Below are positions 11,271 through 22,931 of a stretch of DNA of 64,000 nt, in pieces. Under the pieces are notes generated by a model that worked only from the letters and a program-made list of their open reading frames with translations, was not told the DNA's origin and searched no databases. The translations under genes were made by a program, and so were the position numbers. This DNA comes from Aquilaria yunnanensis (taxonomy: Eukaryota > Streptophyta > Magnoliopsida > Malvales > Thymelaeaceae): the NCBI GenBank assembly GCA_039654915.1, contig CM077600.1, positions 39,602,492-39,666,491 on the forward strand, in the 5' to 3' direction. Each line of letters begins with the position of its first letter. Within the stretch, counting starts at the first letter, position 1.

Positions 11271-13770
11271 GGGAGCAAACCCCTTTTGACGATGCCACAT
11301 GACAAATAAACGAAGATTGGCCCTATGGCTACTAGGCCTGGGCCACAAAGGCCGAGACTTACACAACACCTAACTTAAACCTCTATGAGGGGGGGCAACA
11401 ATCTTTATGAGCCATTATGACGCCAAACAAGCCCTTGTGGGAGCAAACTAGCTTAAAGGGCTCAAGTTATTAAAAGACTACAAAAAAGATAAATTATCCT
11501 AGGAGTCTAATGATGGCTCATGAAATGACGACAAAGTAAATAAGGCAAAACAACCATTGTTTATTGTTGTTAAGAAGCAGCTTCCTTTAGAAGCAGTTTG
11601 GGGAGGTGTCATACACTTTCCGGTAAACAACACCACATGAGATATAGCAGCTTGACACAAGAAATGAGGGATCATGCTCCTTTTAGACAAACGTGGACCT
11701 CCTGTTGGAGGACGATTGCAGTTAAGAAAATGCAGGACCCTTAGCCCACATTTTTTTAAAATGAGAGAGATCTATTTATAGAGAACATGACCAACATAAG
11801 ACTCCATCAACTATCAATCTGGCATCGAATACATGTCAATCATTAAAGGTTCCAACATAAAAAATGAATCTTATTCGTGCTTCTTACATGACCCCTTCTA
11901 AGCATTATAAACGACGTCAGCAAAGGGGCCAACAGTAGCGATGTCTCATAGCCTAGTAAGGGCAGGCCGTCCTCCAAGAAATTCACCTTGAGGATTGTGA
12001 AGTTTACATTGGTGCTAATTCCTTGGCTCACAATATTTTACGACAAGGCTACTTTTGACCCACAACTCAATCTGACATTAGAAAGCTTGTTCAATGATGT
12101 CATGTCTGCCAACTTAAGTCACGAATACAGAGGATGCCTTCTTCCGATGCCTTCTTGGTTGTTGACCCTTGGCCTTTTGCCATTTAAGGGCTAAACTTCA
12201 TTAGGGCACTTTGCATGGCTCTAGGTCACTACCTTCTGGCAGTACACTATTTCACTAAATAGGTAGAAGCGAAGCTAGTAGCCTCTACCACTGCGTTCCA
12301 TATCACTAAATTTTTATGGAAGAACATCATCTATCAATTTGGATGCCCTCGAGCCATCGTTATTGATAACGACCCCAAAAAACAATTTAGGAAGGGCTTT
12401 AAAAAGATTGCCCTTGGTCATTATTAAAAAGGGTAATACCAACGACTTTGCATATAATGAGCCCTCATCCGCTGAGTAATACTAAAGGTCATAAGAGCTG
12501 AGAGCCCCCATAAAGACATCGTAAAGATCTGTAAGCTACGACCCTTTACGGACTGAGAAAAAAACCTAACAAGAAGGACGATGAACTTATTGAAGATTTT
12601 TAACAAAAGTTTGAAAATCTCTTGACAATCAAACGCATTCCAAGCCCTCTTGCTAAATAAGAATTCAATATTCTTATAAAAGGAATACTCTTGAAAGGGC
12701 ATTATGCCCGTAAAAAGATGACAAGGTCTAATGAATCCACGTTGGAAAGGTAGCCCCCTAATGAGGCTGCATAGAAGAAAATAGTACCATACACCATACA
12801 AGAAATAAGCATTATTTGACTAGCCTTAATGGAAGGACATCTCATTTTCTGCAAGACGTTGAACAAAAGTAGGTCTCTCAAAGCCTTGGATAGATATATA
12901 TTATATACAAGGTCACACCTTCTGATAAATGACTATAACTACTTCATGAGTTCTCTATTCTATGAAAATTAAGACCCCAATTCCAATACTAGATCTAGAG
13001 TTACATACCCTACATGCGCCCTTTTGAGTGAGTCGATTAATGATATATAAGGACCACACAAGAGGTTTTGCACTCCCCTACATAGGCCTTGACCCATCAG
13101 AGGAATACTCGACAAAGTGTCAAGTATTGTTAGCTATTCTGAACCTTTCGAAGTCTAAGCCTAGAAATCTATGGATGCATAATTCAAATTTGAAGCATGG
13201 AGGAAACTACAATTTGTTGTTCCTTCAAAGATGATTTTTTGAGGAACACTAACCCTCTTGTAGAAGGTTATTTTGGCCAATGAGGCTAGATAGTTAAGTG
13301 AAATTGATTTGGTCTAGAGAATAAAAGACACGTGAATCCTCAAATGTCATAACGCTTTCTAGAAGTAACTCGACGGAATACAACATAAACATTGCCCTTG
13401 AGTAAAAGATAAATTTGGCTATCCAACGAACCCACAGAGAGGAGTATTCTCTACATATACAGATAAGAATACAAGGCCCCCTTCTGACCTTGCATTCATT
13501 AGGGGGAGGGGTTTTTTGGCAGATAAAGCTCGAATTAGACCCAATTATTAATGGGTTATTGGGCTCTATGTCTGATTTGTGAATAGAGGCTTAATGAAGT
13601 CCATCAGATTGAAAAATTAGTGTACAGGCCAACTAAGTCCATATACTGGCAGTATATACAGGGAGTATCTCTCTCACTTCTTTCTTATGTCTTTGCACTA
13701 TAAACATACTGGCTTGAGCGTCGGAGGAATCTTTCCTAGGATGCACTCAAGGCTCATCCTAAAGCCCTTT
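11271..13770 (+). mobile_element. Degenerate Ty3/gypsy retrotransposon remnant
   Basis: An old, heavily mutated gypsy element. The only solid coding trace is an integrase at about 11970-12400. An LTR-like end is suggested at about 13620-13770, where GAGCGTCGGAGGAATCTTTC resembles the GGCGTCGGAGG block inside the LTR at 58515. Outer limits are estimates; no paired LTRs or target duplication could be recognised. Confidence 0.5.
11970..12400 (+). pseudogene. gypsy integrase remnant
   Basis: Translating the plus strand across several frames gives traces of a gypsy integrase in the right order: a zinc-finger-like region (HLEDCEVYIGANSLAHNILR, then a CHVCQ-like block), WPF near 12170, HYFTK-stop-VEAK near 12240, and FLWKNIIYQFGCPRAIVIDN near 12310-12370, which contains the second catalytic Asp. 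The same blocks occur intact in the gypsy element at 63100-63500. Frameshifts and stops make this copy non-functional. Confidence 0.7.
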
Positions 13771-16397
13771 TTTCATGTCTTTGTACGTAAGTGACCAGAA
13801 CAGATTGATGATCAAGGGTCCCCATTGTCCGACGTAGAACCCTAAGTAGTTTAATTATCAAATTGTATAAAAGAAGTACTCGAAATTGCGCACAACCTAA
13901 GATCCCTCCTTTTTTATAAGGGGAAAACAAAAAAAAAAAAAAGAGGAAAGCTTCTAAAAATACATGTGTCACTTTTATGAGTATTTTATCATATTTTTTT
14001 TATTTTTATGATTATTTTATTTACTTAATTTAAGAGTACTTTCAGATCTTATTAGGTTAATAAGAATTCTTATTAATTATAATAGTAATCAAGATTTTTC
14101 TAGCGATCTTTTACTAGAAAAGGATATTAATTAGAATTAGATTTTTTAGCTATAATCAATTAAGAGTTTTTTTATTTCTATTTGATTTCAATTTATTGTG
14201 TAATAGGGTTGGGAAAGTGTCAAGCATTACATAAGGCTAATTACCTGTAGGCAAATATAATGGTAAGTTATTAATTAATAAAATTATTGAGATTTTTCTC
14301 CTTAAGATTTAGTTTTTGGATTTACTCAGTGCATCAACTACAAAAATTTTGAAATATAAAGAAGCGTTGGCTGCTATAGAAAAGAGCTAAGCCTCTTGGG
14401 GCATACATGTATATGTAGCACACACATGCAAAACAAAAGTAGATGGCTTCGGGCTCTCGCTCACAGACACATGTGTATGTTTATATTTATGTATATGCAG
14501 AAACATAGGGGTGTGGGCTCTGGTTAGGTGTCTTGGTTGGCATGTTTCCATATTTTGCAAGTTGTCCCTGTTCCACAGCCTCTTCTTGGCTGAGTTCTTT
14601 CTGTTTTGGTGTGCTTTTCTTTTCAGTGAAAATGCTTTCTCATTGACTGAAAAAGGGGAAAAGAAAAGCCAAGTTGGTTTTGTTTTGAAGAGGAGGGTCG
14701 GAAATGGGAAGGGTTGTTGAAGGGCACGGTAGACAAAGAGGTGGATCACAGATGCACATGTATAGAACTAAGAGTAGAACCAGAGTAGGGAAGCAAAGTA
14801 AGATGGGCTGCGATTGACAGGATAGGATAGATTGAGACGGAGACCATCATTTGGTTTTCATTAATTATTTTCATGATACACACATTACACGAATCACTCA
14901 TTCATCCATCGCATGCATCGCTTCCATTTGATGAAATGCTTGGGCTAGATAAGAGCTAACTGGATCCATCCATCCATCCATCCATCCATCCTCCCCATGA
15001 TATGAATGAAAGACAAAACAAAACACATGTACACATCTACGTGTTCCTCAAGCAACCTCACTTTGCCTAAAACTCCCTCGCCTCGTCAATCGCACACAAC
15101 ATAACCCTATCCCTTTCTTCTTTTTCCCTTCGATCTCATTTTAAGTTCTCACCGGCCCGAAACAAGCATATATCTATTTAGTGGCATTCATGATGTCTTC
15201 GAGGCTGATTTAGTATTCACTAATTTTCTGAGGAGGTTTTTTTTTATTTTATTTATTCAGAAAACACAATTAACAAATTAAGATATGATTTAGTAGCTAG
15301 GTGATATATATAATTAAATAATTAATTTGTGTTGAAGTACAGTACGCTATGTAATAAAAGAGGCGATGCATGTGGAAGCGGCATGATGAATTAATGAGTG
15401 GGTAGAGAAGAGGGAGAGAGAGGGGGGGAGTGAGTGAGTAGTGAATAATGAATGAATGAATATATATTGGATAGAGGTAGCAGATCAGGAAAAGGAGAGG
15501 TGGTCATCAGATGGGAGGGGGCAGGTAGAGAGAGGACATGGACGTGGACATGGTAGTCCAGTGTCCTTCCTTCCCGGGCTTTGTTACTTGGTAGAAGGCA
15601 GAAGGCAGAAGGCAGAAGGCAGGCACCTAACCTAATTAACCAGAAATTACTCTTGAGTCTTTATTTCTGGCGTATGTATGTATGTTCCATTTCCCAATGA
15701 GAGAGAAATGAGAGAAGGACCGACCGGCATTGAATTTACGACAGAAATTAATCGAAATTGATGTTGGCTTTTCGGTCAGACTGAGACTGATGAGACATAA
15801 TTGCACCAAGGTTAAAGGAAAGCTCCACCACTACCACAGAATTTAATTATGTATACTTATATTAACTGCAAGTGCTAGTAGCTAAAATTTCATATTAATT
15901 TGGGAATTGGGAATCCAATCTAAAGTAAATTAAAGAGTAACAACATTAATTAATTAAAATACTCCCAGCTAGCTGTATATAGGGCTAGATACTTGTTTGT
16001 TATCCATATATATATGTATGTATATTCTATATATGGGTGTGTCTGTGGCGTGGCCTGCCGTGGGTGGGTGAAGTGAATTAACAACAAGGAAGGAAAGGAT
16101 GATGGAAGAGTTTGGTTGGACGGGAAAGCCAAGTAAGGGCAGGGCAGGCCCGAAAGGTCTCATAAAAGAGGAACCCTTTGAGTTATGTTTTCTATTCCCT
16201 TCTCATTCACAGTCACAGCAGAGACCTGGGTCTGCAGACCAAAGATTCAGATTCATACGTAATGAAATCTATCTTTTGGGCCGAGAAACTCGCTTTCCTG
16301 TTTCCCTCGTTAACTTCGCCCCCCCTCCTCTCCTCTCCTCATTTCATTCATTTTTTGGCCTTTTCCTTCTCTTAATTCCAACAAACTGAATCAACCG

Positions 16398-16442
<45 letters not shown>

Positions 16443-17422
16443 GATGATTAACCAGCAAATCAGCAGGCACTGCAACCGATTTGCACTAATTCTGTACACT
16501 CCCAACGACGGATGTTAATTGTTTGTAGCTACCTAAAAGATTCCTTCGTAATTGATCCGTAACTTTATTTTTTGGAGAATCGTGCCTGATGATTTGTCAT
16601 ATATATATAATGACAATAATAATAATATATAATAGTAATAACTTAGCAGATCAGGTTAGGAAATTAGCTAATAGCCAGGTCAACTTAAACGTGCATGAAG
16701 CAAGCATTTGGCACTTAAACGACCAGGGAGTACTAGTATAACAGATGAGGTGGTAATATATAGACATATATTCGTTTTCTAATATGTTGTTATCGTCTCT
16801 GCACTATTGGTAGTAATGCAAACAGCCGGCCGGAGGCCACAGTGTTAAGAGAAGAGGAGGATTCTGAATCTACAATACTAGCTAATTAGTCTAGCTCTCG
16901 ATCGATCGATGGGCTCGGGCAGCTAGTTTGATCAAACGCTAGCTAGCTCACCTACGATCTTGGATATATTATACATGTATCCACCTGTAGCTGTAGGAGC
17001 AGCGCAGCTAAGCTAGCTGGCCGCTGGTGCCACCATATGTCTCTCTTCATCATTCATTCTGGGATGAAACCATTCGACATCAGGAGTGCTCGCTGCCTAC
17101 TTAATTTCTACTCTCTGCACCAGAAGAGATAAATATCAACTTTGAGGAGGATTCATTGCGATCCAGCTGAAATTACTTAGTATACTATATGCAGACAGAC
17201 AAAATGAATTAATATTGAAAGTAAGAAGAGAAATTCCGGAAACCCCGTCTAAAATTTGAACTCTGGCTGCATATATATATATATTGGTTCCAGCTGCTAG
17301 TAATTTCTCTTAACTTGCTTAATTGCCACCTGCAACGTCGACGGAGCACAGATGGCAGAGAAGAAAAGATAAACTGCAAAAAAATAGAGAAGATAAATGG
17401 GAGAGGTCATATCAGGAGGAGA

Positions 17423-17460
<38 letters not shown>

Positions 17461-17540
17461 GGGGTCGTGAAGGTAGCTTTGCTGGCTAGCATGGTGGAGG
17501 AAGGTGGTGATAATAGAATACCAGAATGTGGAAGTAAGAA
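13771..17540. other. Gene-free stretch with microsatellites
   Basis: No protein-coding gene recognised. Simple repeats include (CCAT)n at about 14963-14991, a GAAGGCA tandem near 15592-15625, (TC)n followed by (TA)n at 16397-16442, and (GA)n at about 17417-17462. The part from about 16100 to 17540 lies downstream of the minus-strand MIR166 hairpin and may contain the rest of its primary transcript. ORFs here (for example 14511-14720 and 16099-16389) show no family features. Confidence 0.5.
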
Positions 17541-17650
17541 GGGTTGAGGGGAATGAAGCCTGGTCCGAAGCCATCTTGTGTGATAGATGGGTAATAAGAA
17601 GCCAGCTTCACAAGCCTAGGCCTCGAGCCAGCCAACATTCCCCTCAACGA
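17541..17650 (-). ncRNA. MIR166: MIR166 microRNA precursor hairpin
   Basis: The minus strand encodes a textbook MIR166 stem-loop. Mature miR166 (TCGGACCAGGCTTCATTCCC plus a final C) is exact at 17568-17548 on the 3' arm. The star strand, starting GGAATGTTGGCTGGCTCGAG, lies at 17641-17621 on the 5' arm. The arms pair along about 28 positions with only four mismatches (two U-U, one G-G, one C-A) plus two G-U wobbles. A basal helix GUUGAGGGGAAUG/CAUUCCCCUCAAC extends beyond the duplex, and the loop is about 50 nt. miR166 guides cleavage of class III HD-ZIP mRNAs, controlling leaf polarity, meristem and vascular patterning. The family is deeply conserved; which numbered locus this is cannot be said. 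A 76-codon frame over it is an artefact. Confidence 0.97.
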
Positions 17651-17703
17651 ATGGCCTGCCCCTGCGCCCTTCCAAACCCTAAGGTCACACCCTGCCTGTC
17701 CTG

Positions 17704-17711
17704 TATTTATA
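17704..17711 (-). promoter_or_regulatory. TATA box of the MIR166 transcript
   Basis: TATAAATA on the minus strand lies about 55-60 bp upstream of the hairpin base. A start site about 30 bp downstream would fall near 17675, where a telo-box AAACCCTAA (plus strand, 17674-17682) occurs. A weaker TATA-like site, CATAAATAG, lies at about 17787-17795 and could give a longer leader. Confidence 0.6.
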
Positions 17712-17719
17712 GCCATTTC

Positions 17720-20700
17720 TGCCTCCCTAAGGCCACCCTAGCTAGCTAATAATATTTAACGGCCCTTACCCACATTCCTCCCTTTCTATTTATGCACGCT
17801 AACTCAATCTTAACGCATTCTCCAACCCTTCCGCTAATTCCCAATTCTCACTTTCTTCCCTCCTTCTCTGGTATAATTATTGTGTTTTCCATTTTTTTTT
17901 TCTATCATAAATAAATAAATTAGTTAATGAAAATAGTAGAAAGAGGTACGTACGTGGAGGACGTAGGAGGAGAAGGCCCCGCACCTTGAATGCCATTCTT
18001 TTTCATCATTGCCTTATTATTTTCTGGCTTTCCCACACCGCTGCCCTGCCCTGCTTGCTTATCAACTTTTTGGCGCCCCTACACATTAACATTAATTACC
18101 ACTAGCATCAGCTCGACTCTTGTTTTAATTAGTACTGCCTCTTTCTCCTGCTGCTTAATGTCTTTCAGTAACCATAGATTTAAAATCTATAAATGTATTT
18201 ATATTTTTGTCATGCTTCAAAAGCAATATTGTGTTTGACATGGCGCACCTGTATATTAATATACATGTTTCCAGTCTCTTATTTTATAGTATTAGTTTAC
18301 TTTTGTAACAAAGCTATATATTATTAACACCGGCCCTTGCTTTTAATTTATTTTCTAATAATTTCCATTTGGAACAAAGAAACTTATTTTTTTGTACATG
18401 AGTAAGAGATCAAGGGAAGTACGACATTAAACATTGCTCCCCCTTCTCATTGACAATTACAAGTCTTAACCATTAAATTGAGGTTTTGATTGATAAAGAA
18501 AGAAACTTAAACAAAGTTGAAAATGAAGTTACACAGAAGAGGAAGTACCAAAACTCATGATGGACGACGAGGAGGATCATGATTCTCTTTATTTATTAAA
18601 CATTTAAAAAAGAAAATTGAAGACGGCAATCGATTTATAACTCAGTCATTGTCAGCTTTAAAATCATAATGTTTACATCACGTTAGTGATTCTGGGATTT
18701 GGACGTCACAGCACCAAGCTTGAGACACATGTATGGGCTTCCATGTGCGTCGTCTTTGCTTTGGTCAATCCATCTTTCCACACTTGGGCATGTGAATAGG
18801 GCCCTATCCGTTCAGCTTTCTCCATGGGCCTTCCAAGTCCACTACAGAGTTCTTGAAACGGCGACACTTGGGCGGCTGCATTTCTCTTTGGGCTGCTTTA
18901 GGATTTTCTTTTCCTGTTTTTTTTGGCAGCCTTCTCCTCACTGATCAATTACTAATCCAAAGGAGAGAGTAATTTCTCAAATTCAAAAAAGTTCGATAAA
19001 TCGGTATATGTACTAGACTCCTATAATTCATTTCATATTCTGGTTGCAATAGGTCACATGTCAGCTGATTATTTATACTGATTCAGTTAACTAAGCCTCT
19101 AGTCATCATACCATAGAGACATACAGACATTAGATGACTATGGAAAAAAATTACTTCATGTATCTAAAATATTTGTCACCTTTATCTATTTATATTATCT
19201 CTTCTAAATTTTGTCATGCCTCGTTAAGTAACTCAAATGTGTGAAGGTGTTATGTACTATGTAGTATTTATGGGAGAAGAAGCACACAAACTTGGAGTTA
19301 ATTTCAAGTTTTTTAGCTGATTGAAATTTTGTTTATGAGATGTGTATTATTATGCATAGTTTAGGAATTTATATAAAAAAAAACAATGCAATCATCTCTA
19401 AATTTTCAGATTCATTTAAAAGTAATTGTGTTGTCTACCAGTAATAATTTTGAAAGAGAATATATATACTTATGCACCCCAATATTAAAAATTTCTATAA
19501 AAAACAGAAAAGTGACAAATATTTTAAAATGGAGGTAGTATAACACTATCACAAAGAAGCTATTACATATTTTTCATATATAGTGAGTGTGTGTTCATCA
19601 GTCGAGATTTTAAAAAATAATTTATTATTTTTTTTATATATAGTGATCATTTTTTTTATTGTATAGCTATTGTAAGTCTATGCTTTGAGAAGTTTGAAAA
19701 TGTATTATATAGAGAAAAGAAGACTTTCATTTTTTCATAAAAAAATATTTTATAATAATTTTCTTCTCTTTTAAGGCTAGATATATAAGAAAACAATAAT
19801 AAATTTTAGATAATTTATAAAAAAAATGATTCAAATGGTTAGTAGATAAATTAAGTGTTAACTTTTCAATAATATTGTTTTTCAGAAAAAAAAAAGTGAA
19901 AATGACAATACTTCTTTTAAGAGAAAGAAGATAGCTTCCGATTCAAGGTTGCTGGTAGCATGAATCATTGATCTTGTGAAGTCTACAGATTAGGTCTCAA
20001 GCTATGGCATTCACTTTTCCTAATTTTAAGTAATTTAATTGATTGTCTTTTGAAAGAACTTGGGTGTTTTTTTATTGCGATGAAAGCAGTATGTTATGCA
20101 TATTCTTATTATATGAAGTGATTATTTATCTAACTTATCAATTTATTAAAATTTATTTTTTAAGAAGTATGAAATGGTAATTTTAAAGTTATTTTTAAAA
20201 ACATAAAGTATTATTTATTTATTTTTTAACTTATACAACCTAAAATAAAAAAATAAATATACTTAATTTTAAGAAAAAAAATATTTAAAAATTATTTTTT
20301 TTTTTTACTTCTTAAAATGTAAGATTTCAATAAATTGAAAACACTTGAACTTTATATCAGAATATTGAATTAGATGTTCCCAGCAGCAAAACATGTAACC
20401 TAAGCAGCTTGTTTGGTATTATATATCTACACATCTGCATGACTGCATTGCAGATTTAGAATAAAAGATTGCTTTGTATTTGAAGTGAAGTATATTGATT
20501 ATTTAAACTACCATTAGCTATTAAGTATTTTATATACTATCGGATTTATTGGAAAATGGCTTCCAGAAGTTTTAAATTAATTAGATTTTCAAATTCAATA
20601 ACAAACATTAAAAAAAAAAAAAAAAAGAATAGGAAGAGCGCGGTAGTGGGTTTTCAAACTTGAAGTGTCAGAATGTAAACAATACCAAATATTGAGAAAG

Positions 20701-21476
20701 CTATTGATGGACCCATATCAAAACATTCAATTAATTGTAATAAAAAAATGTTTGATATGAAAAATGATTATTATAATATGAAAATATTGCTTCATTTCTC
20801 TCATATTTTTCTTTATCTATTTCACTTTTTTATTTAAGTTTGACTTGAATTTATTTAAATTTATATTTACTAAAAAAATTGAAAAGTATATTTGCTATAA
20901 ACTACAAATTTTTATTTATCATTTATATGTGTGTGTGGTTGTGTGTAATGATAGATTGATTTAGAGATAGTAAATGATGTTAGAAATTTAGGGTAGATTA
21001 AGTACTGCAAAGAAAAAATTAGGTGACTTGAAATATCATTCTGAATTTGTTGATCACACTACCAAGAAGAATTTAGTTATTTATTGTAGACGGAACCGTC
21101 TCTCTCTCTCTCATCTCTTTTACATTTTGGTTAAGTTACGATAGTTTTAAAATAAGTGCGAGCAGAAAGCTAGGTTGTTGGTAGTACAGTATGTTTATTC
21201 TTGACGGATCATCTGCATTTGAACTTGGAAGAAGATTATATCGTTGAAGTCAGATCTAGAATTTTACCCCCCCCACTACATAACCTTAATTAATTAACCG
21301 TGTATAATGAATGATTAACAAGGTACCCAGATCAATCATGTTAGCTTGAGGGTCAAGTAAGCAAAAATATCGATCGTTGAGCAGAGCAGAAGGGTTATGA
21401 TTCGCGAAGAGGGAAATCCAACAAAATCGAGTTTATTGAGATGATGGAAGAAATAAACCAAAACGACAAGTTGAAA
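17720..21476. other. AT-rich intergenic region
   Basis: Upstream region of MIR166 (about 17720-18240) and then mostly AT-rich DNA with one MITE (19154-19538). ORFs at 17990-18238 and 18699-18944 have no family features. The part next to 21476 is the probable 3' untranslated region of the aspartyl protease. Confidence 0.5.
19154..19538. mobile_element. Stowaway-like MITE (about 385 bp)
   Basis: The left end CTTCATGTATCTAAAATATT and the reverse complement of the right end (CTACCTCCATTTTAAAATAT) match as terminal inverted repeats, both continuing into TTGTCAC. TA dinucleotides flank both ends (19152-19153, 19539-19540). The interior is AT-rich and non-coding. Confidence 0.7.
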
Positions 21477-22814
21477 TTACAAGTGATCGCACCGAGTATG
21501 AACAAAAGATATAGTCTCCTGTTTCAGATCGTGAAGCACCAACATGTTCTGCTGCTGCACGTTCCCCAGAATGGAGAGGCCGCTCGACCTCCCCATCGCC
21601 AAGCACAAAACACCCATATCCGAGTCTGCGATGATGTAGTTCTCGCTCGGTAGTTCCAGATCCGCCCCCTCGAAATGCAGGACCATCTTCGGCACCGTCA
21701 CCTCCGACGTCCCATTGGGCACGTCGAAGCACAGGTCCAGCCCCGTTGATCCGGACTTGTCTACCTGCAGCTTCGTCTGCGCGATGAACGCCTTCTTCAC
21801 CTTATCGAACGCGCTCTGCTCCAGGTACGTTATCGTCGTACCGGAATCGATGATCATTCCGCCGGTACCGTCGTCCTGGAGAGCGAATGTCGACTTCGCG
21901 ATCGGCAACCGGGACGACCCGACTGTGATTCCTTCCAGATTAAGGTAGTAGAAAGAGGGTTGCAGCGAATTCCTGATCAAAGGCGTGGTCTTGGCCAAGG
22001 AGCCGTTCTTCAAGGTCGCTAGCGACCCCATCAATAGCGTGCTGGTTTTGGTGTCGTCCATGGCTGTGAGGCAGTACGAGAACTTGGGTTCCTTCAGTTG
22101 AGACACCAGAGAGAGGGGGCCGCGCCCCAGCCCGACGAGCCCGGCGCCCTGAGTGAACCCATCGCCTTCGTTGTCCTCGCCGCATCCGAATCCAATGAGC
22201 GGGAGCGAGTCCTTGCCGAAGGTAAAGGTCTCGGAGGCCATAACGCCCTGCGTGGAGGAGTAATCGCCATAGGTATACAGGTACTCGCAGCCGTCACTGC
22301 CGCAGTTGGACTGAGGCAGCGCTGCGCAGAGGCTACTGGAGCAGGACAGCTTGGAGAAGCTGGACGACTTTGAGGGATCAAAAATGGGGGTGGGCTGGTT
22401 GAAACACTGGCTGCAAGGCTTGCACTGGGTCCATATAAGGTCACTTCCGGTGTCTACTATGGCCGAGTACTTGGTCGGCGGCGTCCCGATGGACAAGTCC
22501 ATGAGGAATTCACCGTTTCCAGCGAGCACCGGGGCCTCGACGTTGTTGGAAGACCCGGAAGCAGAAGCCAAAACCATGGCGTTGAGGCGCTGCAGCCTGT
22601 GGTGGCCCCGCTTCATGCCGTGCTGGAGGCGTTCGAACTTGGTGAGATTCTTGCTGGCATCCATGTGCCTCAGCGTGACCCTGAAGCCTAAGCCGTGTTT
22701 GGAGACCGAAGAGTGGTGCAAGGCACGGCGGGAGGTGGAGGCCGCTGGCGACCAACAGAGGACAATCGCAACAACAGCAAGAGAGACCACATGCAGTAAA
22801 CTAAAAGAAGCCAT
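21477..22814 (-). CDS. Nepenthesin-like aspartyl protease (family A1B), secreted
   Basis: Intronless plant pepsin-type protease of 445 aa. The chosen ATG (22812-22814) starts a clear signal peptide (MASFSLLHVVSLAVVAIVLC); an upstream in-frame ATG at 22910 would only add a poor leader. A propeptide follows (region of residues 30-90, with FRVTLRHMD as in this family). The mature domain has both catalytic motifs: DTGSDLIW with Asp121 and IIDSGTTITYL with Asp323. Cys-rich blocks of the nepenthesin insert (TQCKPCSQCF, CSSSLC, GCEYLYTYGDYS) are present, as are GVMASETFTFG, FGCGEDN, GAGLVGLGRGPLSLVSQL and a C-terminal ILGNVQQQNM. Relatives act in the apoplast or vacuole in defence and development; the substrate here is unknown. 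It is markedly GC-richer than its surroundings. Appears intact. Confidence 0.95.
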   Translation of the reverse strand: MASFSLLHVVSLAVVAIVLCWSPAASTSRRALHHSSVSKHGLGFRVTLRHMDASKNLTKFERLQHGMKRGHHRLQRLNAMVLASASGSSNNVEAPVLAGNGEFLMDLSIGTPPTKYSAIVDTGSDLIWTQCKPCSQCFNQPTPIFDPSKSSSFSKLSCSSSLCAALPQSNCGSDGCEYLYTYGDYSSTQGVMASETFTFGKDSLPLIGFGCGEDNEGDGFTQGAGLVGLGRGPLSLVSQLKEPKFSYCLTAMDDTKTSTLLMGSLATLKNGSLAKTTPLIRNSLQPSFYYLNLEGITVGSSRLPIAKSTFALQDDGTGGMIIDSGTTITYLEQSAFDKVKKAFIAQTKLQVDKSGSTGLDLCFDVPNGTSEVTVPKMVLHFEGADLELPSENYIIADSDMGVLCLAMGRSSGLSILGNVQQQNMLVLHDLKQETISFVHTRCDHL

Positions 22815-22917
22815 AGATTTGAGGTAAAGAAATTGATTAAACCTGCTGCGGTACGATGCAATTAGGCGCAAGAAGAAGTGGGATGAGATCAGATTGGAGG
22901 GAAAAAGCAAATAGTGG

Positions 22918-22931
22918 TATTATATATAATA
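22918..22931 (-). promoter_or_regulatory. TATA-like box of the aspartyl protease gene
   Basis: TATTATATATAATA on the minus strand, about 105 bp upstream of the chosen ATG, is a plausible TATA element. This spacing places the upstream ATG at 22910 too close to the box to be in the mRNA, which supports the shorter protein. Confidence 0.5.

Noticed and set aside
12424..12801. 125-codon minus-strand ORF
   Set aside because: Lies in degenerate gypsy DNA whose coding strand is plus; no motif seen.
17486..17749. ORFs of 76 and 81 codons on both strands
   Set aside because: They overlap the MIR166 hairpin. The microRNA explains the conserved sequence, and the peptides have no recognisable features.
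22098..22827. Plus-strand ORFs of 91 and 158 codons
   Set aside because: Antisense to the GC-rich aspartyl protease exon, whose minus-strand reading has signal peptide and both catalytic motifs. The antisense frames have no family features.
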